This document shows, piece after piece, positions 36,255 to 45,337 of a stretch of DNA of 64,000 bases (the stretch's first letter is position 1; each line of letters starts with the position of its first letter). The translations under genes and the position numbers were made by a program. The stretch comes from CAVPJW01 sp963705525 (lineage in GTDB: Bacteria; Acidobacteriota; Vicinamibacteria; Vicinamibacterales; CAVPJW01), in assembly GCA_963705525.1 (NCBI GenBank), contig CAVPJW010000002.1:124001-188000 (forward strand). The letters are read 5' to 3'. The notes beneath the pieces are model-generated. The model saw only the letters and a list, made by a program, of their open reading frames with translations, did no database searches and was not told the DNA's origin.

Positions 36255-36453
36255 TGACGTGCCTCCACCTCGACGCGGTCGGGTGACCCGGGATAGTCGA
36301 TTTTGGCCCGCGCCGAGCATATAACACGCGGGAATGGGCATCAATCACCAGACCGGCGCGGCCAATGACAGTATTGCATCAACCGATCCATTGGGTGCAA
36401 CGGAGAGCGAGCCGACGGTGGCACAACATCTGCCAGCGAACTGACGTCAGCCG

Positions 36454-37701
36454 ATGAGCCTCGATTTGACGGACTTTGTCGGTCTCCTCGTGGCGGCGCT
36501 CGCCGGCGCAGCGGTGGGTGTCGAACGCCAATGGTCGGGCCACGCGGAGGGACCGCGTGCGCGATTCGGTGGTGTCCGGACGTTCACGCTTCTGGGCGGG
36601 CTGGCCGGTCTCGCCGGCTGGCTTGGCCGGTCGGGGTACTGGGCCCCCTCAGCCATTCTCCTCGCCGGCGCCGTTGCGATCATCGTCGCCGGCTATGTGG
36701 CCGCAAGCCGCCACGATGTGGATGCGACGACGGAGGTCTCCGCCCTGGTGGTGCTCACGGCGGGCGTTCTTGCCACAACCGGACATGTCCGGCTGGCGAG
36801 CGGCGTGACGGCCATCACCTGTCTGCTCCTTGTCGAGAAGTCGCGGCTTCATCGCTGGGTGGCAGGCATCAACGATGTGGCCCTCCGCGCCGGCGTCAGG
36901 TTCGCCGTCATGGCGACGGTGGTGCTTCCGCTGTTGCCACAGGGTCCGTTCGGGCCACTCGGCGGCTTCAAGCCGCGCGCGCTGTGGGCGCTGGTAATCT
37001 TCTTTTCCGGCCTGAGCTTTGTCGGCTACATCGCGCGGCGCGCGGTCGGCGCCGGCAAGGGCTATCCGCTGGCGGGCGCCCTCGGTGGTCTCATTTCGTC
37101 CACGAACGTCACGATCACGTTTGCCCAGGAAAGCCGCACGCGGAAGGACTACGCCGGCGCGCTCGCCGTCGGCGTGCTGGCCGCGTCAACCGTGCTCTTC
37201 CTCAGAGTCCTGGTGGTGACGGCCGTCCTCAACCGGGCGCTTGCCATCGCGTCCGCACCTTACCTCCTGATCTCGTTTGTTGCGTCGGTGGTGCCGGTCG
37301 TGCTGATGCTTCGGCACAACCGCCAGTCGGGTTCGGCGGTCGATTCGGGCGGAAATCCCTTGCAGCTCAGCGCCGCGCTCAAGATGGCGGTGGTCTTTCA
37401 GCTCGTCCTCTATGGCGTGGCCTTCCTGCGATCGCGTTATGGTCAGATGGGCCTGTTTGCCTCGGGTGCAGTTCTTGGGCTGACGGATCTCGACGCATTG
37501 ACCTATTCAATGGCCGAGAGCGTCTCCGCGGGGATTCCCGCGGCCGCGGCAGCCAAGGCGATCGCGATCGGGCTCCTATCCAACACGCTGCTCAAGGGCA
37601 GCGTGGCCGCGGTGCTCGGCGCCAGGGGATTTCGATCGATTGCTACAGGCGGGCTGCTGTGGATGGCCGTGGTGCTGTTGATGACCCTGGTCTTCATCTG
37701 A
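36454..37701 (+). CDS. MgtC/SapB and DUF4010 membrane protein
   Basis: A 415-residue integral membrane protein of about 11-12 helices. The N-terminal third is MgtC-like (GLLVAALAGAAVGVERQWSGH, VRTFTLLGGLAG), and the rest matches the DUF4010 pattern (PLAGALGGLISSTNVTITFAQESR; LTDLDALTYSMAE). The family is thought to be a transporter or regulator of transport; no substrate is known. ATG 36454 gives MSLDLTDFVGLL. The gap of 199 nt to the divergent cfa gene holds no other gene. Confidence 0.85.
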   Translation: MSLDLTDFVGLLVAALAGAAVGVERQWSGHAEGPRARFGGVRTFTLLGGLAGLAGWLGRSGYWAPSAILLAGAVAIIVAGYVAASRHDVDATTEVSALVVLTAGVLATTGHVRLASGVTAITCLLLVEKSRLHRWVAGINDVALRAGVRFAVMATVVLPLLPQGPFGPLGGFKPRALWALVIFFSGLSFVGYIARRAVGAGKGYPLAGALGGLISSTNVTITFAQESRTRKDYAGALAVGVLAASTVLFLRVLVVTAVLNRALAIASAPYLLISFVASVVPVVLMLRHNRQSGSAVDSGGNPLQLSAALKMAVVFQLVLYGVAFLRSRYGQMGLFASGAVLGLTDLDALTYSMAESVSAGIPAAAAAKAIAIGLLSNTLLKGSVAAVLGARGFRSIATGGLLWMAVVLLMTLVFI

Positions 37702-37712
37702 CCGGTGTCCGC

Positions 37713-38813
37713 TCAATCGCCGATGAGTCCAGCCGCCACGCGCTTTGCAGCGGCGCCGCGCAGCATCACATATTCACCGACGTTATCGGCCGAGACGATG
37801 CCGACGAGATCATGGCCGCGCAGCACGGCCAGCAGCTGACAATGGCAGGTCTGGAGCCGGTGCAGAGCCGGTTCCAGCAGCTCTCGCGAATCCGCGCTCA
37901 CAAACTCGCGCGTCATGACGTCGCCGACGGGCGTGCCCGGGCCGCGTTCGGCGAGCGCAGCGACAAGGGCGTCACGGGTCAGGACACCGACCATGCGTCC
38001 GTTCACCAGCACGGGGAAGTCGCGTTGAGAGCCGGCGAGCGTGAGATCGGCCGCGCGCCGCAGCGGATCGGCCGCGTCGAGCGTCTTGAAGTCAGTCATC
38101 ATCGCGTGCGTCACCGGCACGCCTGTCAAGGTGTTCCGCAGCTCGACGGCTGTGGCTTCGCTCGAGGCGCCCATCCAGACGAAGAGTGCGATGAAGACGA
38201 GGAATGGATTGGAGAACAACCCGACGAAGCCAAACACGAATGCCAATCCCTGGCCGAGCGTCGCCGCCAGGCGGGTGGCGCGCACGTAGTCCATGCCTTC
38301 CGCGAGCAGGGCCCGGAGCGCGCGGCCCCCGTCCATCGGGAACGCCGGAATGAGATTGAACGCGGCCAGCCAGAGATTCGTGCCCGCAAAGCGGCCAATG
38401 AGCCCGTCTGAGAACACATCCAGCAGATTGACAGGCTGAGCTGTCGTGATCATCTGGATCAGGAACGCCGCGCCAGCCAGCGCGATGTTGACGGCCGGAC
38501 CAGCCAGCGCCACCCACAACTCCTGCCGGGGGACATCGGGCATTCGCTCGAGTCGCGCGATGCCGCCGATGGGCAGGAGCGTGATGTCCTGCGTGCGAAT
38601 CCCGTAGCGGCGAGCGACCAGCGCATGTCCCAGCTCGTGGAGAATCACGGTCGCAAAGATGACGATCACGAAGAATGCGCCGGCCAGCGCCGCGGCGAGA
38701 TCGTGGCCGTGGCTCCAGTCGCTCAGCAAGACGAATGCGATCAGGGCGATGAATGTGCCGTGGAGGTAAATCGGAATGCCCGCGATCGTGGCGATCTTCC
38801 AGGACCAGCTCAT
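37713..38813 (-). CDS. Site-2 protease (M50) with CBS domains
   Basis: A 366-residue intramembrane zinc protease of the rhomboid-independent S2P class. HELGHALVARRYG near residue 60 gives the HExxH motif and NLIPAFPMDGGR near residue 155 the third ligand. About six membrane helices precede a pair of CBS domains (about residues 245-355), which may bind adenine nucleotides and regulate the protease. Its job in bacteria is often to release an anti-sigma factor or to process membrane proteins. It lies 56 nt downstream of the fmdB-type gene. Confidence 0.9.
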   Translation of the reverse strand: MSWSWKIATIAGIPIYLHGTFIALIAFVLLSDWSHGHDLAAALAGAFFVIVIFATVILHELGHALVARRYGIRTQDITLLPIGGIARLERMPDVPRQELWVALAGPAVNIALAGAAFLIQMITTAQPVNLLDVFSDGLIGRFAGTNLWLAAFNLIPAFPMDGGRALRALLAEGMDYVRATRLAATLGQGLAFVFGFVGLFSNPFLVFIALFVWMGASSEATAVELRNTLTGVPVTHAMMTDFKTLDAADPLRRAADLTLAGSQRDFPVLVNGRMVGVLTRDALVAALAERGPGTPVGDVMTREFVSADSRELLEPALHRLQTCHCQLLAVLRGHDLVGIVSADNVGEYVMLRGAAAKRVAAGLIGD

Positions 38814-38869
38814 GATGGGTGGGTCGGCCTCGCCGGGTCCGCGGGCCGGCTGGCGTCGCCTTCCTCAGG

Positions 38870-39091
38870 TCAGTTCATCGAGCAACTGCCGGGTCCGCGG
38901 GGGTCGCCGCATGTGCCGCACGGCATCGGCGAGGCGGACCGCGACGCACCCGCCGTGCTGACGGCGAAGACCGACAACAGGCGTTCGAGATCTGAGCTCT
39001 GACACGCGGGACACTGAGTGCTCTCGGTGGGCCGCGATAACCGTTCGAACTGCCGACCGCAGCTCTTGCAGGAGTATTCGAAAAGGGGCAT
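38870..39091 (-). CDS. FmdB-type zinc ribbon protein
   Basis: A 73-residue protein. MPLFEYSCKSCGRQFE and CPACQSSDLERLLSVF place two CxxC pairs in the first 40 residues, the FmdB zinc-ribbon pattern; a second CGTCGDP pair follows near the C-terminus. Named for a putative regulator of formamidase; function in general unknown. It lies 5 nt downstream of the dam-type gene, in the same operon. Confidence 0.85.
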   Translation of the reverse strand: MPLFEYSCKSCGRQFERLSRPTESTQCPACQSSDLERLLSVFAVSTAGASRSASPMPCGTCGDPRGPGSCSMN

Positions 39092-39096
39092 GAGTG

Positions 39097-40011
39097 TCAG
39101 CCTTCCAGCGATCCTGGAACGTTCGTGATGACGTACTCGCGCACGGGTCCTCGTCTGCCCGCCACGGAATTGATCGCGCGGCGGGCATCGACCTGATAGG
39201 CCTTCAGGCCGGCCTTCCGCGCCGCTTCACTCTCATCATACAACCTCGCGATCTCGGGTGCCGTGGAATTGCTCAAGAGCACCATGCTGCCGCGTTGAGC
39301 GAGGGCAATGACCACGCGCTGAAGCTGTTCCTGGTCTTTCTCGCCGAACCGATGACGGGTATATGCCGTGAACGCTGATGTCGAACTGACCGGCGCGTAG
39401 GGCGGATCGAAATAGAAGAAATCGTCGGGTTGCGCCTCTTGGACGATCGTCTCGAACGTCCGCGTCTCGAGCGTCAGGCCGGGCATTCTGAGCGCCTGGG
39501 ACACCTGCGCGATGTTCTCGGCATCGCAGATGCGCGGCCGGACGTATCGACCGGCGGGCACGTTGAAGTCGCCGCGGGAGTTGAGCCGAAACAGGCCGTT
39601 GTATCCCGTTCGATTCAGGTAGATCAGCATGGCGGCGAGCGCGGGCGGATAAGCGCCGGCACCGCCATTCGAGAAAAGGCGGCGGCGGGCGGGATTGAAC
39701 TCGTGATCGCGAATCTTGTAGTAGTGATCGGCGCCGCGCCGGGCGTGTCCTCGCGCGAGACCCTTCAACTCGTCGATCACGTCGTCGGGTCGATCGCGAA
39801 CGGCCCGATAGCAGCCGATCAGATCCGGGTTCCGATCGAGCAGCGTGACGGAATGCCCCTCGAGGTATCCGCGATTGTAGAGATCGAGAAAGACGGCGCC
39901 GCTCCCCAGGAAGGGTTCGACATACCGGCCGAATCGGTGTGGATAGAAGCGCCGCAGGTGCGGCAGTAACTGCCGTTTGCCGCCGGCCCATTTGAGGAGC
40001 GGGCGAATCAA
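39097..40011 (-). CDS. dam: DNA adenine N6-methyltransferase (Dam/D12 class), orphan
   Basis: A 304-residue methyltransferase. KWAGGKRQLLPHL near the N-terminus and EPFLGSGAVF form the SAM site, and FYFDPPYAPV is the catalytic DPPY motif. The D12 class includes GATC methylases, but the target here is not known. TTG at 40011 (MIRPLLKWAGGKRQ) gives the standard N-terminus; the open frame continues upstream over the next gene without homology. No restriction endonuclease is nearby, so it looks like an orphan methylase with an epigenetic role. The small unknown gene is 4 nt upstream. Confidence 0.9.
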   Translation of the reverse strand: MIRPLLKWAGGKRQLLPHLRRFYPHRFGRYVEPFLGSGAVFLDLYNRGYLEGHSVTLLDRNPDLIGCYRAVRDRPDDVIDELKGLARGHARRGADHYYKIRDHEFNPARRRLFSNGGAGAYPPALAAMLIYLNRTGYNGLFRLNSRGDFNVPAGRYVRPRICDAENIAQVSQALRMPGLTLETRTFETIVQEAQPDDFFYFDPPYAPVSSTSAFTAYTRHRFGEKDQEQLQRVVIALAQRGSMVLLSNSTAPEIARLYDESEAARKAGLKAYQVDARRAINSVAGRRGPVREYVITNVPGSLEG

Positions 40012-40015
40012 CGGG

Positions 40016-40369
40016 CTAGTGGCTCCTCCCGAGCGCGACTCGCATCCCGACGGCCATCCCGAGATGGAATGCGGCCTCCTGGTTGAGCCACACCTGGCGC
40101 GAGTGGTTGTCCACGAGCTCTTCGAGGAGCTCGTGCTTGTCCTGGGGCAACACCGCCCGGATCGCGTCCACGAGCTCCTCCTGCCGGTCGAGGTCCACGG
40201 GCTCGAAGATCTCGTCCTCGTGGAGGATGCCGAGCAGCTGATCGTATTCCGTCTCGCACTGCTCCTCGACATCTCCAAAACTCGGAAATGCGCGAACCTT
40301 CTGAGACAGCTCAATCTTGTCGGCCGCCGCCCGCGCCACGTTCATCAGGTCTTCCGACGTCGCTGACAT
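40016..40369 (-). CDS. Small acidic protein of unknown function, upstream of dam
   Basis: A 117-residue soluble acidic protein, all helical by eye (IELSQKVRAFPSF, EEQCETEYDQLLGILHE, DKHELLEELVDNHS, AAFHLGMAVGMRVAL). No known domain. The ATG at 40369 has a strong AAGGAGGG Shine-Dalgarno and a TACAAT -10 box at 40392-40387, so it starts the operon with dam, FmdB and S2P. It may regulate or partner with the methylase, by position only. Confidence 0.6.
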   Translation of the reverse strand: MSATSEDLMNVARAAADKIELSQKVRAFPSFGDVEEQCETEYDQLLGILHEDEIFEPVDLDRQEELVDAIRAVLPQDKHELLEELVDNHSRQVWLNQEAAFHLGMAVGMRVALGRSH

Positions 40370-40386
40370 CACACCCTCCTTCCGCG

Positions 40387-40392
40387 ATTGTA
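40387..40392 (-). promoter_or_regulatory. -10 box of the unknown-dam-fmdB-S2P operon
   Basis: TACAAT on the minus strand (40392-40387), followed by an AGGAGG site and ATG 40369. The sequence from 40387 to 40419 is a near-perfect inverted repeat (ATTGTAACGCG, then CGCG-A-TTACAAT), placing -10 boxes of the two divergent genes in mirror image. Confidence 0.5.
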
Positions 40393-40413
40393 ACGCGTTC
40401 CCGGCGGCGCGAT

Positions 40414-40419
40414 TACAAT
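40414..40419 (+). promoter_or_regulatory. -10 box of the M64 peptidase gene (leaderless)
   Basis: TACAAT at 40414-40419 ends 6 nt before ATG 40426, with no ribosome-binding site; it is the mirror image of the minus-strand box at 40387-40392. Confidence 0.5.
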
Positions 40420-40425
40420 GACCCG

Positions 40426-41871
40426 ATGCCCACGGGCTTTCCGTATCGAGCCGTCATCCTGCCGCTTGCGTTTGTCGTCCTGACCCCGGTCGTTCGCGCC
40501 CGGATGCCCGACGCGTTCGATGATCGTTTTTCGGGTCATACCATGCGTGTGGACTATTTCCACACGGCCGGAAATGGATCGGAGATCGTGGCGCTCGACA
40601 GGGTCGTGGGGGATGGTCCGTGGCCGGGGAGCCGGTCCCGCCTCATTGACACCACCAATCGGGGCAAATACCTCTTCGAGGTGTCGGACCCGACGACGAA
40701 CGAGGTCATCTACTCGCGCGGGTTTTCGTCCCTCTGCGCCGAGTGGGAAACGACCAGCGAGGCGAAGTCTGTGAACCGAACGTTTCACGAGTCGCTGCGC
40801 TTCCCGTGGCCCAAGGCTCCTGTGCGCGTCGCACTGAAGCGACGCGGTCAAGGGCAGTCGTTCAGCGAGATCTGGTCCGTGGCGGTTGATCCCGACTCGC
40901 GTTCTGTCAACCGAGCCGATGTGAAGGCCGCCGGCGAGCTCTGGACGATCTTCGACAACGGGCCCGCCGCCGACAAGGTCGATCTCGTGATTGTGGGGGA
41001 AGGCTACACGGCCGCCGAGCTTCCAAAGTTTCATGCCGATGCCGGCCGGCTCGTGGACGCTTTGTTCGCCACGGAACCCTTCAAAAGCCGCAAGGCCGAT
41101 TTCAACGTTCGAGCGATTGATCTGCCCTCTGAGAAAAGCGGGGTGAATCGTCCCCATGCGGGCGCTTTCAGGCGAACGCTGCTCTCGGCCGAATACAACA
41201 TCTTCGACACAGAGCGGTACCTCCTTACATACGACAACCGGGCGCTTCGGGACGTGACGTCGAGCGCCCCGTACGAATTCGTGGAAATCCTCGCGAACGA
41301 ACAGGCCTACGGAGGTGGCGGCATCTACAATTTCCAGGCGACGGCTTCTGTTGACAACGAGTTCGCCGAATACGTCTTCATCCACGAGTTTGGCCATCAC
41401 TTCGCCGGTCTTGGCGACGAGTACTACACCTCGGACGTGGCGTACGAAACGGGATTGAAGGATCTCCCCGAACCGTGGGAGCCGAACATCACGGCGCTCA
41501 AGGACCCGGCCAATCTCAAGTGGCGGGACCTCGTGGACGCCGGCACACCGCTTCCCACCCCCTGGCAGAAGGATGTGTACGAGAGCCACAGCCGGGAGAT
41601 TCAACGACAGCGCCGTGCTTTGATCGGGAAGGGTGCGCCGCAATCCGAGGTGGACGCGCTCTTTCGATCGGAAGAGGTGTGGGAGACCCGCGTGCTTGGC
41701 GAGGGTCCCTATGCCGGAAAAGTCGGTGCCTTCGAAGGCGCGATGTACGAACGCCGTGCCCTCTATCGACCTCAGAGCGACTGCATCATGTTCACGCGTG
41801 ACAAGGTGGGATTCTGCAGAGTGTGCGCTCGCGCCATCGAGCAGATCATCGACCTCTACGCCCGTCCCTGA
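40426..41871 (+). CDS. M64-family (IgA-peptidase-like) secreted zinc peptidase
   Basis: A 481-residue exported protein. A signal peptide (about residues 1-26) is followed by a beta-rich N-terminal domain and the peptidase domain with HEFGHHFAGLGDEYY near residue 323 (HExxHxxxxxxxE/D variant). The first visible domain has VDLVIVGEGYTAAELPKFHADA, typical of the M64 start. C-terminal QSDCIMFTRDKVGFCRVCARA holds four Cys that may form disulfides. The name comes from the Clostridium IgA protease; here it is probably a general extracellular protease. ATG 40426 gives the signal peptide directly. Confidence 0.87.
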   Translation: MPTGFPYRAVILPLAFVVLTPVVRARMPDAFDDRFSGHTMRVDYFHTAGNGSEIVALDRVVGDGPWPGSRSRLIDTTNRGKYLFEVSDPTTNEVIYSRGFSSLCAEWETTSEAKSVNRTFHESLRFPWPKAPVRVALKRRGQGQSFSEIWSVAVDPDSRSVNRADVKAAGELWTIFDNGPAADKVDLVIVGEGYTAAELPKFHADAGRLVDALFATEPFKSRKADFNVRAIDLPSEKSGVNRPHAGAFRRTLLSAEYNIFDTERYLLTYDNRALRDVTSSAPYEFVEILANEQAYGGGGIYNFQATASVDNEFAEYVFIHEFGHHFAGLGDEYYTSDVAYETGLKDLPEPWEPNITALKDPANLKWRDLVDAGTPLPTPWQKDVYESHSREIQRQRRALIGKGAPQSEVDALFRSEEVWETRVLGEGPYAGKVGAFEGAMYERRALYRPQSDCIMFTRDKVGFCRVCARAIEQIIDLYARP

Positions 41872-41900
41872 CCGCATCCCGCTCCATCGCGGCGACCGAT

Positions 41901-44102
41901 TCAGATTGGCGCGAAGAACATCGTCAGCTTCAGCAGGAGCTGACGAGTTTTGAGCATGTTTACGGGAAGCCGGTAGTCGCGCGCCTCGTTGTACACCACG
42001 AAAAGGTCCGCGCCTGGACGGTAGGTATAGCGGAAGAGCACATTGGTCAGCGCTTCGTGGTCGTCGTCGTTGGTCTGGACGAGCGCCCGCACGAAGGCGC
42101 GCGGCGAGAACGCGTAGGAAACCCTTCCGATCATCACGTTGGCCGTGAAGAATTCGTTCCTGGCCTGGACCTCGACGTGGTTCCTCGAGTAGGTGCCTTC
42201 GAAGGTGAGCCGGTCGGTGGGCCTCAATCGTAACGTGCCGTTGTAGGACTGCAGTATGCCGTCGTAGAAGCCGCCGGCGGTGACTCCGGCGCGCACCGAG
42301 ACCGCGCGTCCCGGATCGGTATTGACGTGAGCGCTGCCCTGATTGAAGTGATACTGACCCGGCGGAAACACTACGTCGCCCGCATCGTTCAGCTCGAAAT
42401 CTTCATCGAGGCCCTCTCGATCGTTGATCCAGTTCGCATCGAAGAACGTTCCGTTGTGGAAGATGATGAAGGTGTTGAGCGTATTGATCTGGCTCTGCAG
42501 CGTGCCGTCCTGATTGTCGATGTGGTTGAAATCGTCTCCGACGAATACGCGTCGAATTCCGAAGTGAGGCGGCCGACGGGACAGGAAGAGGTTCCCGCGA
42601 TACTTCCGGATCCCGGTGCGCTGCAGGAAGCCGAGCTCAGACCGGAAATCGTCGCCGATGTCGGCGAACTGCAGCTGGCCGGACCATCTGTCGTTTTCGT
42701 GTGACAGACTCGTGCTGACGGCGTGCGACGTCCCGAGCTCGCCTGGCGTTGTGCTGACGGCCGCGAACCCCTGAACGAGGATGTTGTGGGCGAGCGGGAA
42801 GTACGCATCGCCGGCGGCGACTTGATTCGACGAGCCGTCATCGGCCGGCGCCTTGCTCAGGAAGAGGCCGCCGATCGATGAGCGAGCCAGGACGTTGCGC
42901 TTCACGCGGACAGCCGCAAAGTTCGTCCCGGGCACCGACGTGCCGTCATCGAGCTGCGCATCGTCCGATACGATGTCCATCGCGCCGATGTCGTACGGCC
43001 CGAGCTTTCCGGTTACACGGGCGCCGCCCAGCAGGCGCACCGGGTCGCCATCCTCCGTGATGCCGATCTGCCGGCTGAAGAAAAGGAGAGTCTCCGGGAA
43101 GCCGAACCCGACGTCGTACGGTTCACCCACTTGGAACAACCCTGCGTTTTCCAGGAAAAACTCGCGCTTCTCTGGATAGAAGAGCGGAAACCGCGTGAGG
43201 TTCACCTGCTCCTGGTCCGACTCCACCTGCGCGAAGTCGGTATTGACGGTGAGGTCGGTCACCAGTGTGGGAGTCAACGCGACTTTGGCATCGAGCCCGA
43301 CCTTGTGGGCAAAGTCGGTGTCGACGGGCGGCTCGTTGACGCCCTCCTCCGCACCGGTGAGGACGTAGGGCTTTAGCGTCAGGCGGCCAGTGCGCGTGGT
43401 CTCTGAGATGCCACTCAGCTGTCCGTAGGACGATACTCTGAATTGCCCGGAGAATCCCCAGTCGCGCATCACCGGAGACCAGTAACTGCGCTCCCGCGAC
43501 CGCGCAACGACTCGACCGAAATTCAGGCCCCAGCCATCGGTGCTCTCGGGTCGGAACCGAAGCGTTGAAAACGGAATGGCGATCTCGGCGGTCCAACCCT
43601 GATCGTCGCGAGTGCAGGCGACGAGCCAGATGCCATCCCATTCCCAGTTGACGGTGCCGCCTTCGTCACGGATCAATCCATCGCGCTCGACGCCGACGGG
43701 ATTCGTGGCAAACGAGAAGGCGTTTCGGCGATCGCGGAACGTGTCCAGATAGACCTGAAAGGTGTCGTTGCCCTCGAGGTTGCCGTCTCGCAGAAACTGG
43801 TTCGCGGTGATGCGGGAGCTCTCGTGGTCGTACAGTCGTGCGCCGATCAGGAGATACCGATCTGTGTAGAACACCTTGACTTCGGTGGGCTGACTGGCCG
43901 GCTGTCCTTCAGTCGGTTCGGTCTGGATGAAGTCGCGGGCCACGGCGGCTCGCGTCCACACGGGCTCGTCGAGATGTCCGTCGATCTTCGGCATCTCGTC
44001 CAGCCGAGAGACTTCGAGCGATCGCTCGGCCTGAACCGGCTGTGCCTTCGCTGGAGCGGCGATCGTCCAGAGAGCGAGGAGAGCAGGGAGAGAAAGGTGC
44101 AC
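41901..44102 (-). CDS. DUF5916 outer-membrane protein with CBM9-like N-terminal domain
   Basis: A 733-residue exported protein. After the signal peptide (about residues 1-20) comes a CBM9-type domain (about 30-215: IDGHLDEPVWTRA, FYTDRYLLIGARLYD, TWG-type body) and a long DUF5916 region with beta-barrel character ending in LLLKLTMFFAPI. EKREFFLENAGLF is a DUF5916 hallmark. Such proteins are common in Acidobacteriota and Bacteroidota and are thought to sit in the outer membrane and bind carbohydrate; function unproven. GTG start at 44102. Confidence 0.85.
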   Translation of the reverse strand: MHLSLPALLALWTIAAPAKAQPVQAERSLEVSRLDEMPKIDGHLDEPVWTRAAVARDFIQTEPTEGQPASQPTEVKVFYTDRYLLIGARLYDHESSRITANQFLRDGNLEGNDTFQVYLDTFRDRRNAFSFATNPVGVERDGLIRDEGGTVNWEWDGIWLVACTRDDQGWTAEIAIPFSTLRFRPESTDGWGLNFGRVVARSRERSYWSPVMRDWGFSGQFRVSSYGQLSGISETTRTGRLTLKPYVLTGAEEGVNEPPVDTDFAHKVGLDAKVALTPTLVTDLTVNTDFAQVESDQEQVNLTRFPLFYPEKREFFLENAGLFQVGEPYDVGFGFPETLLFFSRQIGITEDGDPVRLLGGARVTGKLGPYDIGAMDIVSDDAQLDDGTSVPGTNFAAVRVKRNVLARSSIGGLFLSKAPADDGSSNQVAAGDAYFPLAHNILVQGFAAVSTTPGELGTSHAVSTSLSHENDRWSGQLQFADIGDDFRSELGFLQRTGIRKYRGNLFLSRRPPHFGIRRVFVGDDFNHIDNQDGTLQSQINTLNTFIIFHNGTFFDANWINDREGLDEDFELNDAGDVVFPPGQYHFNQGSAHVNTDPGRAVSVRAGVTAGGFYDGILQSYNGTLRLRPTDRLTFEGTYSRNHVEVQARNEFFTANVMIGRVSYAFSPRAFVRALVQTNDDDHEALTNVLFRYTYRPGADLFVVYNEARDYRLPVNMLKTRQLLLKLTMFFAPI

Positions 44103-44245
44103 GTCCTGGGAGACTCAGGCCTCGGCGTCCTTCGTCCCTAAGACGTTGGATCCGGTCGTTGGTTGCAGAACGGTCCGCAGCGGGTGGGCCGAACCGAGGG
44201 GCCACCCGGCCGGAATCAGCACGAAAGTGGTGAGTCGACGCCGGT

Positions 44246-45337
44246 TCATGATCGTGGCCGGTGGCGTCTTGCAGCTTTCATGATGGTCTTGACTTTCCTC
44301 TTGTAGCCCTGCTGGGCAATCTGGTCCTGGCGTCGCTCGAGATACCCGAGTTCCTTCTGCACCTTCTGATAACTGTCAAAGCGCGATTCGAGCAGGCGAC
44401 CTTCGGCGACGGCTTGCTTCACCGCGCAGCCAGGCTCGCCTTCGTGACGGCAATCGCGGAAGCGGCAATCGGCGGCGAGTTCGTGGATATCGGCGAAAGC
44501 TTCGCCGATGCTTTGCTCCGCCGAATCCCAGAGCTGCAATTCGCGCATGCCTGGCGTATCGATGACCATCGCACCCGACGGCAGCATGATGAGCTCGCGG
44601 TGCGTGGTCGTGTGCCGACCGCGGCCGTCCTTGTCGCGAACGGAGCCCGTGCGCAGGCGCTCCTGACCGAGCCACCGATTGATGAGCGTGGACTTGCCGA
44701 CGCCCGAGCTTCCGAGGAGCGCCAGCGTACGACCCCGCACGAGGTACGGATCCAATTCGTCGACGCCCGCGCCCGTTGCCGCGCTGATGGTATGTATCGG
44801 TACGCCTGCGGCCACGGGCTGCACGGCCTGCACCTGTTTGCTGAGGTCCAGGGCGATGTCCGCCTTCGTGAGCACGATCACTGGATTTGCACCGCTGGTC
44901 CATGCAAGAAGCAGGTATCGCTCGATTCGGCGAGGGTTGAAGTTCCGATCGAGACCCGTCATCAGAAATACCGTGTCGATGTTCGCCGCTACCACCTGCT
45001 CTTCGGTCGTGTCGCCGGACACCTTGCGTGAGAACTTGCTGCGACGGGGAAGCACGCCGTGAATCGTGGCCTTCGCCTCTCCCGGCACCGGCGCAATCGC
45101 CACCCAGTCTCCGACGACGGGATATTCGTGCGCTTCCCGGATGGTGTGTCGCAGCCTCCCGGCGAGTTCGCCGATGTACTCCTGAGCGGCGGTCACGACG
45201 CGATACATCCGCGCGTGCTCGAACACGACGCGCGCCGGTTCATGCCCTGGCGCCGCAAGATCAGCGAACTGAGCCGAGAACCCATGGTCCCAACCCAGGG
45301 GGAAGAGATCCGCCTCCTGGTGTGGGCCGGACATCAC
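44246..45337 (-). CDS. rsgA: Ribosome small-subunit GTPase RsgA
   Basis: Circularly permuted GTPase that acts late in 30S ribosome assembly; 363 residues. An OB-fold N-terminus (about 40-110), then LTKADIAL (G4), GSSGVGKSTLINRWLG (P-loop) and DTPGMREL (G3), and a C-terminal zinc motif with CRFRDCRHEGEPGC. The circular order G4-G1-G3 is correct. The start overlaps the end of the nitroreductase gene by 4 nt. Confidence 0.94.
   Translation of the reverse strand: MMSGPHQEADLFPLGWDHGFSAQFADLAAPGHEPARVVFEHARMYRVVTAAQEYIGELAGRLRHTIREAHEYPVVGDWVAIAPVPGEAKATIHGVLPRRSKFSRKVSGDTTEEQVVAANIDTVFLMTGLDRNFNPRRIERYLLLAWTSGANPVIVLTKADIALDLSKQVQAVQPVAAGVPIHTISAATGAGVDELDPYLVRGRTLALLGSSGVGKSTLINRWLGQERLRTGSVRDKDGRGRHTTTHRELIMLPSGAMVIDTPGMRELQLWDSAEQSIGEAFADIHELAADCRFRDCRHEGEPGCAVKQAVAEGRLLESRFDSYQKVQKELGYLERRQDQIAQQGYKRKVKTIMKAARRHRPRS

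Noticed and set aside
36373..36400. An imperfect inverted repeat (TTGCATCAA with TTGGGTGCAA) in the cfa/DUF4010 gap
   Set aside because: Arms match too poorly to call an operator.
40369..41877. A 502-codon open frame antisense to the M64 peptidase
   Set aside because: It covers the peptidase and its promoter gap, with no recognisable domain.
44181..44210. A hairpin (CGGGTGG with CCACCCG) between rsgA and the DUF5916 gene
   Set aside because: No U-tract on either strand and an imperfect stem; not listed as terminator.
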